DNA of 13,652 nucleotides from JACDAN01 sp046729215 (GTDB lineage: Bacteria; Actinomycetota; Thermoleophilia; Gaiellales; Gaiellaceae). This document shows positions 6,059 to 13,329 of the stretch, in pieces. The first letter of the stretch is position 1. The number at the start of each line of letters is the position of its first letter. The DNA lies in contig JBKPGE010000203.1 in NCBI GenBank assembly GCA_046729215.1, positions 1 through 13,652 on the forward strand. The letters run 5' to 3'. Below the pieces are notes generated by a model. The model was not told where the DNA came from, did not search any database, and saw only the letters and a program-made list of their open reading frames with translations. A program made the position numbers and the translations under genes.

Positions 6059-6061
6059 CGG

Positions 6062-6090
6062 TTAGTGGCAACTATGTTAGCGGTCACTAA
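6062..6090. promoter_or_regulatory. Palindromic TetR-type operator between divergent transporter operons
   Basis: TTAGTG (6062-6067) and CACTAA (6085-6090) are perfect inverted arms; comparing the two 13-base halves gives 10 matches. The 29-bp palindrome nearly fills the 44-bp gap between the MFS start (6058) and the MMPL start (6103) and overlaps the candidate minus-strand -10. Its size and position are typical of sites for TetR-family repressors, and the tetR gene is in the same cluster. One bound dimer pair would shut both operons. Confidence 0.7.
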
Positions 6091-6103
6091 TCTTCAGCGT
6101 CAA
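6074..6103 (-). promoter_or_regulatory. Candidate promoter of the MFS-tetR operon
   Basis: On the minus strand TTGACG (6098-6103) and TAACAT (6074-6079) are 18 bp apart (5/6 and 4/6 matches). The -35 overlaps the first bases of the MMPL gene and the -10 lies inside the palindrome, so repressor binding would occlude it. Confidence 0.4.
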
Positions 6104-8223
6104 TGACGCGCCGTCTCGCCGCCGCAGCAGCGCGACATCCCTGGCGGGCCGTGGGCGCGTGGCTCGTCGCCTGCGTCCTGGCGATCGCGGCGATCGCGCT
6201 CTTCCTCGGTGATGCGCTCACCGGCGAGGCCGAGCAGCTCAACAACCCGGAGTCCGAGCAGGCCTACACGCTGATGGCTCAGCGGCTCCCGCCCGATCCG
6301 ACGGGAGGCACGACGGACGTCATTCTCATCCGCTCCAACCGCGAGACCGTCAGCGACGCGGGCTTCGGGGCGAAGGTCGACGAAGTCGTAGAGCGCCTCC
6401 GGGCCACCCCCGGCGTCTACTACGTGGCCGACAAGCCGACGGCTCAGACGCGCCACGCGGTCGTCATCGAGGCGGGTCTGGAGGACGATTCTGCGGGCGA
6501 CAACGTGATCGATCTCGTCCGCTCCGAAGACGACCAGACCTTCGACGTTCTGACGACGGGCGAGTGGACGTTCGACACCGAGCAGAGCCGGCTTTCGCTC
6601 GAGGACCTGCAGACGGGCGAGCTCCAGTTCGGGCTGCCTGTCGCTTTCATCGTTCTGCTCCTCGTCTTCGGCGCTGTCGTCGCCGGATTGATTCCCGTCG
6701 CCACCGCCCTGATCGCCATCCTCACGGCGGTCGGCCTGACCGGGATCGTCGGGATCTTCACCGACCTCTCGATCTTCACCATCAACATGATCAGCGGGAT
6801 GGGGCTCGCACTGGGGATCGACTACTCGCTGTTCATCGTCTCCCGCTTTCGCGAAGAGCGCACCGGCGGTCGCGACAAGCTGGACGCCATCGCCGCGACA
6901 GGTACCACGGCTACTCGAGCCGTGCTCTTCAGCGGCTGCGCCTTCGTGATCGCCATGTTCGGCCTGCTGATCATTCCGAACTCGATCTTCCGCAGCCTCG
7001 CCACGGGCGCGATCCTGGTCGGCGTCACCTCCGTCGTCGCGGGGTTGACCTTGCTTCCTGCCGTGCTCAGCCTGCTCGGCGATGGCGTCAACGCGCTCAA
7101 GATCCCCTTGATAGGCAAGAGCGCCGAGCAAGGAACCGCCGCCGAGGGCCGCTTCTGGGGCGCGATCGTGCGTGGAGTGATGCGCCAGCCGGCCCTCAGC
7201 CTTGCCCTCAGCACGGCGCTGCTCGTTGCGCTCGCGCTGCCGGTGCTCGATTACACGGTGGGCGAGGCCGGGATCCGCACGATGCCCGATCGCTTCGCCT
7301 CGAAGCAGGGTTTCGCCGCGCTCGAGGAGGAGTTCGGCGCGGGAACGACCGACAGCGTCCAGGTCGTCGTCGACGGGCCGGCCCGCACTCCGACCGTCCA
7401 CTCCGCGACCGAGCGGCTCGCGGCGCAGATGCGGCGCGATCGTGAGTGGTTTCGGGTCGAGACGTCCTTCTATCCGGAACACAACCTGGCGGTGATCGAG
7501 GCCCTGCCCACGGGCGACAGCCGCGACCCGCGCGCACTCGCGGGTGTTCGGGAGCTGCGGCGGGAGCAGATTCCGGGTGCGCGCGTATTGGTGACTGGCG
7601 AGACGGCGGAGAGCGTCGACTACTTTACGCTCACCGATCGGTGGCTTCCGATCCTGATCACGTTCGTCCTGACGCTGTCGTTCATCCTGCTCACCGTCGC
7701 CTTCCGTTCGATCGTCGTCGCCACCACGGCCATCCTGCTGAACCTGCTCTCCGTCAGCGCCGCGTACGGCATCCTGATCCTGGTCTTCGAGAAAGGGGTG
7801 GGAAACGAGCTCCTTGGCTTCCAGCAGGTGGACTTCCTCGAGGCGTGGGTGCCTCTCTTCCTGTTTGCGGTCCTCTTCGGGCTCTCGATGGACTACCACG
7901 TGTTCCTGGTGAGAAGGATCCGCGAGCGCTACCTGAGGTATGTGGACAACGACTCCGCCGTTGCGCATGGAATCGGCTCGACGGCGAGGCTGATCACCGG
8001 CGCCGCGCTGATCATCATCGCAGTGTTCGGCGGCTTCGCCGTCGGCGACCTCGTCATGTTCCAGCAGATGGGCTTCGGCGTCGCCGTCTCGCTGCTGATC
8101 GACGCCACCCTCATCCGGTGCGTCCTGCTGCCGGCGGCGATGAAGCTCCTCGGGGACTGGAACTGGTACCTCCCGAAGTGGCTCGACTGGCTGCCGGACT
8201 TCCACGTCGAGGGCGCGCGCTGA
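6103..8223 (+). CDS. MMPL/RND-family membrane transporter
   Basis: A 706-residue integral membrane protein of the MmpL type, which in actinobacteria exports lipids or other hydrophobic molecules using the proton gradient. The topology is the RND duplicate: an N-terminal helix (about 17-36), a long extracytoplasmic domain, a bundle of five or six helices (about 175-330), a second helix and external loop, and a second bundle (about 520-690). Each bundle carries the paired motif with an acidic-aromatic dyad expected in proton relay: GIDYSLFIVSRFREER (238-253) and SMDYHVFLVRRIRERY (595-610). Length is typical of the short actinobacterial MMPL proteins. The ATG at 6103 has no obvious ribosome binding site, so the mRNA may be nearly leaderless. 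Its stop overlaps the following acyl-CoA synthetase frame. Substrate unknown; the acyl-CoA synthetase neighbour hints at a lipid or acyl compound. Confidence 0.95.
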   Translation: MTRRLAAAAARHPWRAVGAWLVACVLAIAAIALFLGDALTGEAEQLNNPESEQAYTLMAQRLPPDPTGGTTDVILIRSNRETVSDAGFGAKVDEVVERLRATPGVYYVADKPTAQTRHAVVIEAGLEDDSAGDNVIDLVRSEDDQTFDVLTTGEWTFDTEQSRLSLEDLQTGELQFGLPVAFIVLLLVFGAVVAGLIPVATALIAILTAVGLTGIVGIFTDLSIFTINMISGMGLALGIDYSLFIVSRFREERTGGRDKLDAIAATGTTATRAVLFSGCAFVIAMFGLLIIPNSIFRSLATGAILVGVTSVVAGLTLLPAVLSLLGDGVNALKIPLIGKSAEQGTAAEGRFWGAIVRGVMRQPALSLALSTALLVALALPVLDYTVGEAGIRTMPDRFASKQGFAALEEEFGAGTTDSVQVVVDGPARTPTVHSATERLAAQMRRDREWFRVETSFYPEHNLAVIEALPTGDSRDPRALAGVRELRREQIPGARVLVTGETAESVDYFTLTDRWLPILITFVLTLSFILLTVAFRSIVVATTAILLNLLSVSAAYGILILVFEKGVGNELLGFQQVDFLEAWVPLFLFAVLFGLSMDYHVFLVRRIRERYLRYVDNDSAVAHGIGSTARLITGAALIIIAVFGGFAVGDLVMFQQMGFGVAVSLLIDATLIRCVLLPAAMKLLGDWNWYLPKWLDWLPDFHVEGAR

Positions 8224-10154
8224 CCGAGCCGATCTGGACACCGAGCCCGGAGGTGCTGGAGCGCGCAAACGTGGTTCGGCTCATGCGCCGTCACGGCATC
8301 GAGGACTACTGGGAGCTCGTGCGGCGCTCGCAAGAGGAGCCGGACTGGTTCTGGCCGGCGGTGATCGAGGACATGGGCCTGGAGTTCTCACAAGGGTGGG
8401 AGCAGGTCGTAGCCGTCTCGCACGGGCCCGAGTGGGCGACCTGGTTCGTCGGCGGCAAGCTGAACCTCGCGTGGAACTGCGTCCACCGGTGGGCACGCGG
8501 CGAGCGCGCCGAGTCTGAAGCCGCGGTCTGGGAGGGCGAGGACGGCACGGCGGCGACGTTCACCTACGCCCAACTCTCGGACGCCGTGACGCGGCTGGCG
8601 GAGGCGTTGGTACGGCTGGGCGTCGAGCCCGGCGATCGTGTCGCGCTGTTCCTGCCGATGTCGCCGGAGGTCGCAATCGCGTCCCACGCGTGCGCGCACA
8701 TCGGCGCCGTTCAGGTTCCGATCTTCTCCGGCTTCGCCGCGCCTGCAGCGGCGGCGCGCCTCCAGGACTCCGAGGCGAAGGTGCTGATCACAGCCGACGG
8801 ATCGCTCCGACGCGGCCGGGAGCTGCCGATGAAAGCGATCGCGGACGAGGCGGCCGCCGCAGCGCCGGCGCTCGAGCATGTGATCGTCTGGCGACGCCTC
8901 GGGCAGGAAGACGTGCCGATGCGAGCAGGGCGAGATGTGTTTTGGGACGAGGAGGCCGACGAGTCGCCGGGCGAGCTGGAACCGCTGCTGGTGGATTCAG
9001 AGCATCCCTACCTTCTGACCTATACCTCCGGGACCACGGGGCGACCGAAGGGTGTCCTCCACGTCCAGGGCGGCTTTCTCGTCTCGATCACCCGGGAGGT
9101 CTGCTACCAGGCTGACGCGAAGCCGGACGACGTCATCCACTTCTCCACGGACATGGGCTGGATCATGGGGCCGTGGACGGTGGTGGGCGGCGGAGCGCTC
9201 GGGACGACGCTGGTCTTTGCCGAAGGAGCGCCGGACTGGCCGGCCGACCGGCTTTGGCGCCTGCTCGAGCGCGAGCGGGCATCGATCCTCGGCGCGTCGC
9301 CGACCCTGATCCGGGCGCTCATTCCACACGGGGATCCCGAGGCCGACCTCACGTCGCTGCGGGTCATCGTCACAACCGGCGAGCCGTGGAATCCCGAGCC
9401 GTATCGCTGGCTCTTCGAGCGGGTCGGCGGCGGCCGCGCTCCGATCATCAACTGCTCGGGCGGGACCGAGGTTGGCGCGTGCTTCCTCTCGCCCACTCCC
9501 GCCATCCCGATCAAGGCGTGCTCGCTCGGGGGGCCGGCGCTAGGCATGGCCATGGACGTCGTTGACGCGGAAGGCCGGTCGGTGGTCGCTTCAGGCGAGG
9601 TCGGGGAGCTGGTCTGCCGTAAGCCCTTCCCGGGGATGACGCGCGGATTCTGGCGGGATCCTGAGCGCTACCTGGAGACCTACTGGCGCCGGTTCCCCGG
9701 AGTCTGGACCCATGGGGACTGGGCCTCGGTGGACGAGGACGGCTACTGGTTCCTCCACGGGCGCTCCGACGACACGCTGAACATCGCGGGGAAGCGGATC
9801 GGGCCGGCCGAGCTGGAGTCTGCGGCAGTAGAGCATCCGGGCGTGCTGGAGGCGGCGGCGGTCGGAATCCCGCACGAGGTCAAGGGCGAGGTCGCTTGGA
9901 TCTTCTGCGTCCCGGCGCCCGGTGTGGAGGCGGGGGACGGCCTCGCCGCCGAGGTGGGCGAGCTCGTTGCCCGTGAGCTCGGCAAAGCGTTCCGGCCCGA
10001 TCGCGTCGTCTTTGTGAACGCGCTGCCCAAGACGCGCAGCGCCAAGATCATGCGGCGGGCGGTGCGGGCAAAGGCTGTCGGCACGGATCCAGGTGATCTC
10101 TCCTCGTTGGAGAATCCGGAGGCGCTCGATGAGATCGGACGGGTCGTTGGCTGA
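8220..10154 (+). CDS. AMP-forming acyl-CoA synthetase, acetyl-CoA synthetase-like
   Basis: An ANL-superfamily ligase that activates a carboxylic acid with ATP and then CoA. The N-terminal cap WTPSPEVLERANV with a later FW pair resembles the acetyl-/acetoacetyl-CoA synthetase branch. The phosphate-binding motif YTSGTTGRPKG lies at 268-278, GEPWNPEPY and NCSGGTEVG follow, the hinge HGRSDD is at 513-518, and the catalytic lysine is in PKTRSAKIMRR (K609). Length is about 644 residues, normal for this branch. Start: homology reaches back to a CTG at 8220 (overlapping the MMPL stop as CTGA); the next conventional starts, GTG at 8253 and GTG at 8271, would cut the conserved cap, so the exact start is unsettled. 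It is the second gene of the operon and overlaps the dehydrogenase gene by 26 bp. Acid substrate unknown. Confidence 0.93.
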   Translation: MTEPIWTPSPEVLERANVVRLMRRHGIEDYWELVRRSQEEPDWFWPAVIEDMGLEFSQGWEQVVAVSHGPEWATWFVGGKLNLAWNCVHRWARGERAESEAAVWEGEDGTAATFTYAQLSDAVTRLAEALVRLGVEPGDRVALFLPMSPEVAIASHACAHIGAVQVPIFSGFAAPAAAARLQDSEAKVLITADGSLRRGRELPMKAIADEAAAAAPALEHVIVWRRLGQEDVPMRAGRDVFWDEEADESPGELEPLLVDSEHPYLLTYTSGTTGRPKGVLHVQGGFLVSITREVCYQADAKPDDVIHFSTDMGWIMGPWTVVGGGALGTTLVFAEGAPDWPADRLWRLLERERASILGASPTLIRALIPHGDPEADLTSLRVIVTTGEPWNPEPYRWLFERVGGGRAPIINCSGGTEVGACFLSPTPAIPIKACSLGGPALGMAMDVVDAEGRSVVASGEVGELVCRKPFPGMTRGFWRDPERYLETYWRRFPGVWTHGDWASVDEDGYWFLHGRSDDTLNIAGKRIGPAELESAAVEHPGVLEAAAVGIPHEVKGEVAWIFCVPAPGVEAGDGLAAEVGELVARELGKAFRPDRVVFVNALPKTRSAKIMRRAVRAKAVGTDPGDLSSLENPEALDEIGRVVG

Positions 10155-10911
10155 TTCGCTGAGGGGGGTTGCGCTCGTCACGGGCGGTGGGCGGGGGATC
10201 GGCGCCGGCATCGCGCGGGAGCTGGCCGCAGCGGGGATGAGCGTCGCCGCCGCCGCGCGGACTCGAGAGCAAGTCGAGGAGGTCGCGCGCGAGATCGACG
10301 GGCTGCCTGTCGTCGCGGACGTCTCGTCGCCGGGCGACGCGGAGGCGATGGTCGCGGAGGTGGAGCGCACGTTGGGCCCGATCGACCTGCTCGTGGCCAA
10401 CGCCGGTATCAGCGGACCGAGAGAGGCGACGTGGGAGGCCGATCCGGTCCGGTGGTGGCACACCCATGAGGTGAACGTCCTCGGCGTCTTCCTCTGTTGC
10501 CGCGCCGTCATCCCGGGGATGATCGAGCGTGGTCGCGGCCGGATCGTCATCACGGCGAGTGGCGCCGCGTACCTGCCGGGGTCGCGCTCGGTGGCATACG
10601 GCTCGAGCAAGGCTGCCGTCAACCGCTTCGGCGAGACGCTCGCGCAGGAGCTCCAGCCGGACGGCATCCCGGTCTTCCCGATCAGTCCGGGGCTCGTCCA
10701 GACGGAGATGACCGGCGACGCTTTCCCGGACGACGCGCCCTGGACGCCGCCGGAGCTTGCGCCTCGGCTCGTTCGCGTCCTCGCGTCAGGACGGGCCGAC
10801 AAGCTGACGGGCCGCTACATCCATGCCGAGCACGACGACATCGAGGATCTGATCCGCCGCGCCGACGAGATCGTCGAGAACGATCTCAACGCGATCCGGT
10901 TGCAACGCTGA
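10129..10911 (+). CDS. Short-chain dehydrogenase/reductase (SDR)
   Basis: A 260-residue classical SDR, an NAD(P)-dependent oxidoreductase. It has the cofactor glycine motif TGGGRGIG at 18-25, the structural VANAG at 89-93, and the catalytic set Asn (NV of HTHEVNVLG), Ser144, Tyr157 and Lys161 (SVAYGSSKAA). The C-terminal ISPGLVQTEM is standard. In the first Rossmann fold the second strand reads AAARTREQ; an arginine after it suggests, but does not prove, NADPH preference. The ATG at 10129 has GGAGG six bases upstream and lies inside the end of the ligase gene, so the two are translationally coupled. Substrate unknown; together with the ligase it may process an acyl chain or oxidise a substituted acid. 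Confidence 0.95.
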   Translation: MRSDGSLADSLRGVALVTGGGRGIGAGIARELAAAGMSVAAAARTREQVEEVAREIDGLPVVADVSSPGDAEAMVAEVERTLGPIDLLVANAGISGPREATWEADPVRWWHTHEVNVLGVFLCCRAVIPGMIERGRGRIVITASGAAYLPGSRSVAYGSSKAAVNRFGETLAQELQPDGIPVFPISPGLVQTEMTGDAFPDDAPWTPPELAPRLVRVLASGRADKLTGRYIHAEHDDIEDLIRRADEIVENDLNAIRLQR

Positions 10912-10915
10912 GCGC

Positions 10916-11581
10916 TTAGCTCTTCGGGACGATCCACGTAGCGCGGGCGGAGCCGAGCAGGCGGCCGTCCTCGCCGAAGAGAGCGGTGCCCGCGTAGCGC
11001 TTCCGTCCGTCCTCACCGAGCGGCCAGCCCAGCACGACGCAACGTTCGCCCGGATGCGGCAAGTGCTCGACGTGCGCCGCGAGGCGGCCGAGGACCGGAT
11101 TGCCCCGCTGGCCGAACTCGACGGCGTACGCGCCGGGGCAGTCGAGCGCTGCCCAGACGAACTCGGAGGAGATCACTTCCTCATGCGGCAGCCACGTCGC
11201 CGCGACGAGCTCGCGACCCTCGACCGGGCCGGCGTAGACCCGCAGCCCGTCGTCCCGCATCCAGCCGCAGACGAAGCATTCCGGGAAGACGCTGTCGCGG
11301 TCGCCTTGTGGCAGCGCGGCCGCGGCCGCTTCGTCGAAGGAGATGGGGTCCGGGACGTCGAGGTCGAGCTCGGCCGGTGCCGCCGCCGCGACGAGCTCGT
11401 CGCCGTCCCGCAGCTCGAGTGGGCCTTCGGTGTCCACCTCCAGCGGGCGCTCGAGCGGCGGCGGCAGGCGGAGGGTGACCTCGGCGGGCCCGTGCATGAA
11501 GGACGCGAGCAGCCCGCATGTGTAGCCGCCGTTCGCCGATTCGGCGGGACCGCGAAACTTCCGGTCGATGACGAGCTCCAT
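10916..11581 (-). CDS. Hotdog-fold-like protein, possible acyl-CoA thioesterase
   Basis: A 221-residue cytoplasmic protein. The N-terminal KFRGPAESANGGYTCGLLA (residues 8-26) resembles the GP..NGGY..G segment of thioesterase-like hotdog proteins, and the middle carries FPECFVCGWMRDDGLRVYAG (99-118) with a CxxC (Cys102, Cys105) seen in a group of uncharacterised actinobacterial proteins. The two parts look like a double-hotdog arrangement. No catalytic residue can be named with certainty. Convergent with the dehydrogenase gene, 4 bp between stops, and divergent from nadE with 38 bp between starts. The acyl-CoA ligase two genes away makes a CoA-thioester role attractive, but it is not in that operon. 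Family assignment is by recognition of motifs only and is moderately sure. Confidence 0.78.
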   Translation of the reverse strand: MELVIDRKFRGPAESANGGYTCGLLASFMHGPAEVTLRLPPPLERPLEVDTEGPLELRDGDELVAAAAPAELDLDVPDPISFDEAAAAALPQGDRDSVFPECFVCGWMRDDGLRVYAGPVEGRELVAATWLPHEEVISSEFVWAALDCPGAYAVEFGQRGNPVLGRLAAHVEHLPHPGERCVVLGWPLGEDGRKRYAGTALFGEDGRLLGSARATWIVPKS

Positions 11582-11590
11582 GATGAGTAG

Positions 11591-11622
11591 ACTATGTTTT
11601 CGACTGTGAGGCGAAAACTATG
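11591..11622. promoter_or_regulatory. Inverted repeat in the nadE leader
   Basis: GTTTTCG (11596-11602) and CGAAAAC (11612-11618) are perfect inverted arms around a 9-base loop that contains the only ribosome-binding-like GAGG of nadE (11608-11611). Two ACTATG copies flank it, the second including the nadE ATG. It may be an operator for both divergent genes or an RNA hairpin that presents or hides the ribosome binding site. A weak TATGTT (11593-11598) could be a -10 for nadE. The regulator is not identifiable. Confidence 0.45.
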
Positions 11623-13329
11623 AGGCTTGCGCTTGCTCAGATCAACACCGTCGTCGGCGATCTGGACGGAAACGCCGCGCGGATCGTGGGCCGGGTGCGA
11701 GAGGCGCGCGACGCCGGTGCCGATCTGGTCCTCTTTCCCGAGCTTGCGGTTACCGGCTACCCGCCGGAGGACCTCCTCTTCCGGCCCGAGTTTCTGCGGC
11801 AGGCGCGGCGCAGCGTCGATCGGATCGCCGGCGAGACGGAGGACATTGCCGCGCTCGTCGGCTTCCCGTGGCTCGAGCGCGACCTCTTCAACGCGTGCGC
11901 GGTTCTCGCCGGCGGCGAGGTCCGCGCGATCTACCCGAAGCGGTTCCTTCCCAACTACGGGGTTTTCGACGAGGTGCGCTACTTCCAGCCCGGCAGGCAA
12001 CTGCTGCTCCTGAAGATCGGCGAGGCGCTGATCGGGCCGACCGTCTGCGAGGACATTTGGCAGCCGGGGCCGCCCGCGACGGATCTGGCGCTCGCCGGCG
12101 CCCATGTCATCGCGAACATCTCTGCCTCGCCGTTCCACGTCGGCAAGGGACAGGAGCGCGAGGAGATGCTCGTGACGCGAGCGCGCGACAACGCCTGCTG
12201 GGTGGTGCTCGTCAACGCCGTCGGCGGGCAGGACGAGCTGATCTTCGACGGGCACAGCCTCGTCATCGACGAGGAGGGCGAGGTCGTCGCCCGCGCGCCG
12301 GCGTTCGAGGAGGCTCTCCTCGTCGTGGACATCGACGTCACGACTGCGATCGCGCGACGGCTCGTCGACACCCGCCGCCGTGCGCTGGCGCGGGAGCGCG
12401 AGGTTCCCGACCCGCCGCTCGTCGATCTCGGCGAACCGAGGGCGTCTCAGAAGCCTGTGGAGCCCCTGGTGGCCGAGCCGCTCGACGACCTCGAGCAGAT
12501 GCGGCTCGCGCTCGAGCTCGGCCTACGCGACTACGTCGAGAAGAACGGCTTCGCCGAGATCGTCGTCGGGGTTTCCGGCGGCATCGACTCGGCGCTGACG
12601 CTCGCATTGGCGGTCGAGGCGCTCGGCGCCGATCGGGTGCACGCGGTCTCGATGCCGTCTCGTTACTCGTCGGAGGAAACCCGTCGCGACGCGAAGGCGC
12701 TTGCGGAGAATCTCGGCACGAGCTTCCTCGAGCTGCCGATCGACCCGATCTTCGAGGGCTTCGAGCAGACGCTTGCCGGCACGTTCGAGGGCCGCAAGCG
12801 GGACATCACGGAGGAAAACCTCCAGGCCCGCATCCGCGGAGTGCTTCTGATGGCGCTCTCCAACAAGTTCGGCTGGCTCGTGGTTGCGACCGGCAACAAG
12901 TCGGAGCTCTCAGTCGGGTACGCCACGCTCTACGGCGACATGGCCGGAGGATTCGCGCTCCTCAAGGACGTGTTCAAGACCGACGTCTTCCGGCTCTCGC
13001 GGCACCTGAACGAGCAGGCCGGCCGAGAGCTGATCCCGGAGTCGATCATCGATCGGGCGCCGAGCGCAGAGCTCCGAGACAACCAGCTCGACGAGGACTC
13101 GCTGCCTCCGTACCCCGCTCTCGACCGGGTGCTCGAGGCGTACGTCGAAGACGATCGCTCACGCGACGACCTGACGGACGGATTCGAGCCGGAGGTCGTC
13201 GAGCGCGCGATCGCGCTGATCGACCGAGCCGAGTACAAGCGCCGCCAGGCTCCCCCAGGCGTGAAGCTGCGACCGAAGGCCTTCGGCCGCGACCGCCGCA
13301 CACCGATCACGAACCGCTGGACCGGCTAG
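11620..13329 (+). CDS. nadE: Glutamine-dependent NAD+ synthetase
   Basis: A 569-residue two-domain enzyme that converts deamido-NAD to NAD with ATP and glutamine, the final step of NAD synthesis. The N-terminal carbon-nitrogen hydrolase domain (about 1-260) has the complete triad: Glu41 in LVLFPELAVTGYPPEDL, Lys107 in IYPKRFLPNYGVFDE and Cys143 in GPTVCEDIW, so it can release ammonia from glutamine. The C-terminal synthetase domain has the ATP-pyrophosphatase loop SGGIDS (319-324), MPSRYSSEETRRDA, ATGNKSELSVGYATLYGD and the C-terminal YKRRQAPPGVKL motif. The length suits the shorter of the bacterial glutamine-dependent types. The ATG at 11620 begins directly with the hydrolase first strand RLALAQIN. 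Its stop overlaps the stop of the convergent glycosylase gene by 4 bp. Confidence 0.98.
   Translation: MRLALAQINTVVGDLDGNAARIVGRVREARDAGADLVLFPELAVTGYPPEDLLFRPEFLRQARRSVDRIAGETEDIAALVGFPWLERDLFNACAVLAGGEVRAIYPKRFLPNYGVFDEVRYFQPGRQLLLLKIGEALIGPTVCEDIWQPGPPATDLALAGAHVIANISASPFHVGKGQEREEMLVTRARDNACWVVLVNAVGGQDELIFDGHSLVIDEEGEVVARAPAFEEALLVVDIDVTTAIARRLVDTRRRALAREREVPDPPLVDLGEPRASQKPVEPLVAEPLDDLEQMRLALELGLRDYVEKNGFAEIVVGVSGGIDSALTLALAVEALGADRVHAVSMPSRYSSEETRRDAKALAENLGTSFLELPIDPIFEGFEQTLAGTFEGRKRDITEENLQARIRGVLLMALSNKFGWLVVATGNKSELSVGYATLYGDMAGGFALLKDVFKTDVFRLSRHLNEQAGRELIPESIIDRAPSAELRDNQLDEDSLPPYPALDRVLEAYVEDDRSRDDLTDGFEPEVVERAIALIDRAEYKRRQAPPGVKLRPKAFGRDRRTPITNRWTG

Noticed and set aside
4607..6071. 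Extension of the tetR frame upstream through the MFS gene
   Set aside because: Arg/His/Asp-rich shadow of the MFS gene in another frame; the TetR domain starts at the ATG that overlaps the MFS stop.
6100..8268. Long minus-strand open frame opposite the MMPL gene
   Set aside because: It is rich in Arg, Asp, Glu, Gln and His with no domain, the usual antisense shadow of a GC-rich membrane-protein gene. The plus strand has clear RND motifs.
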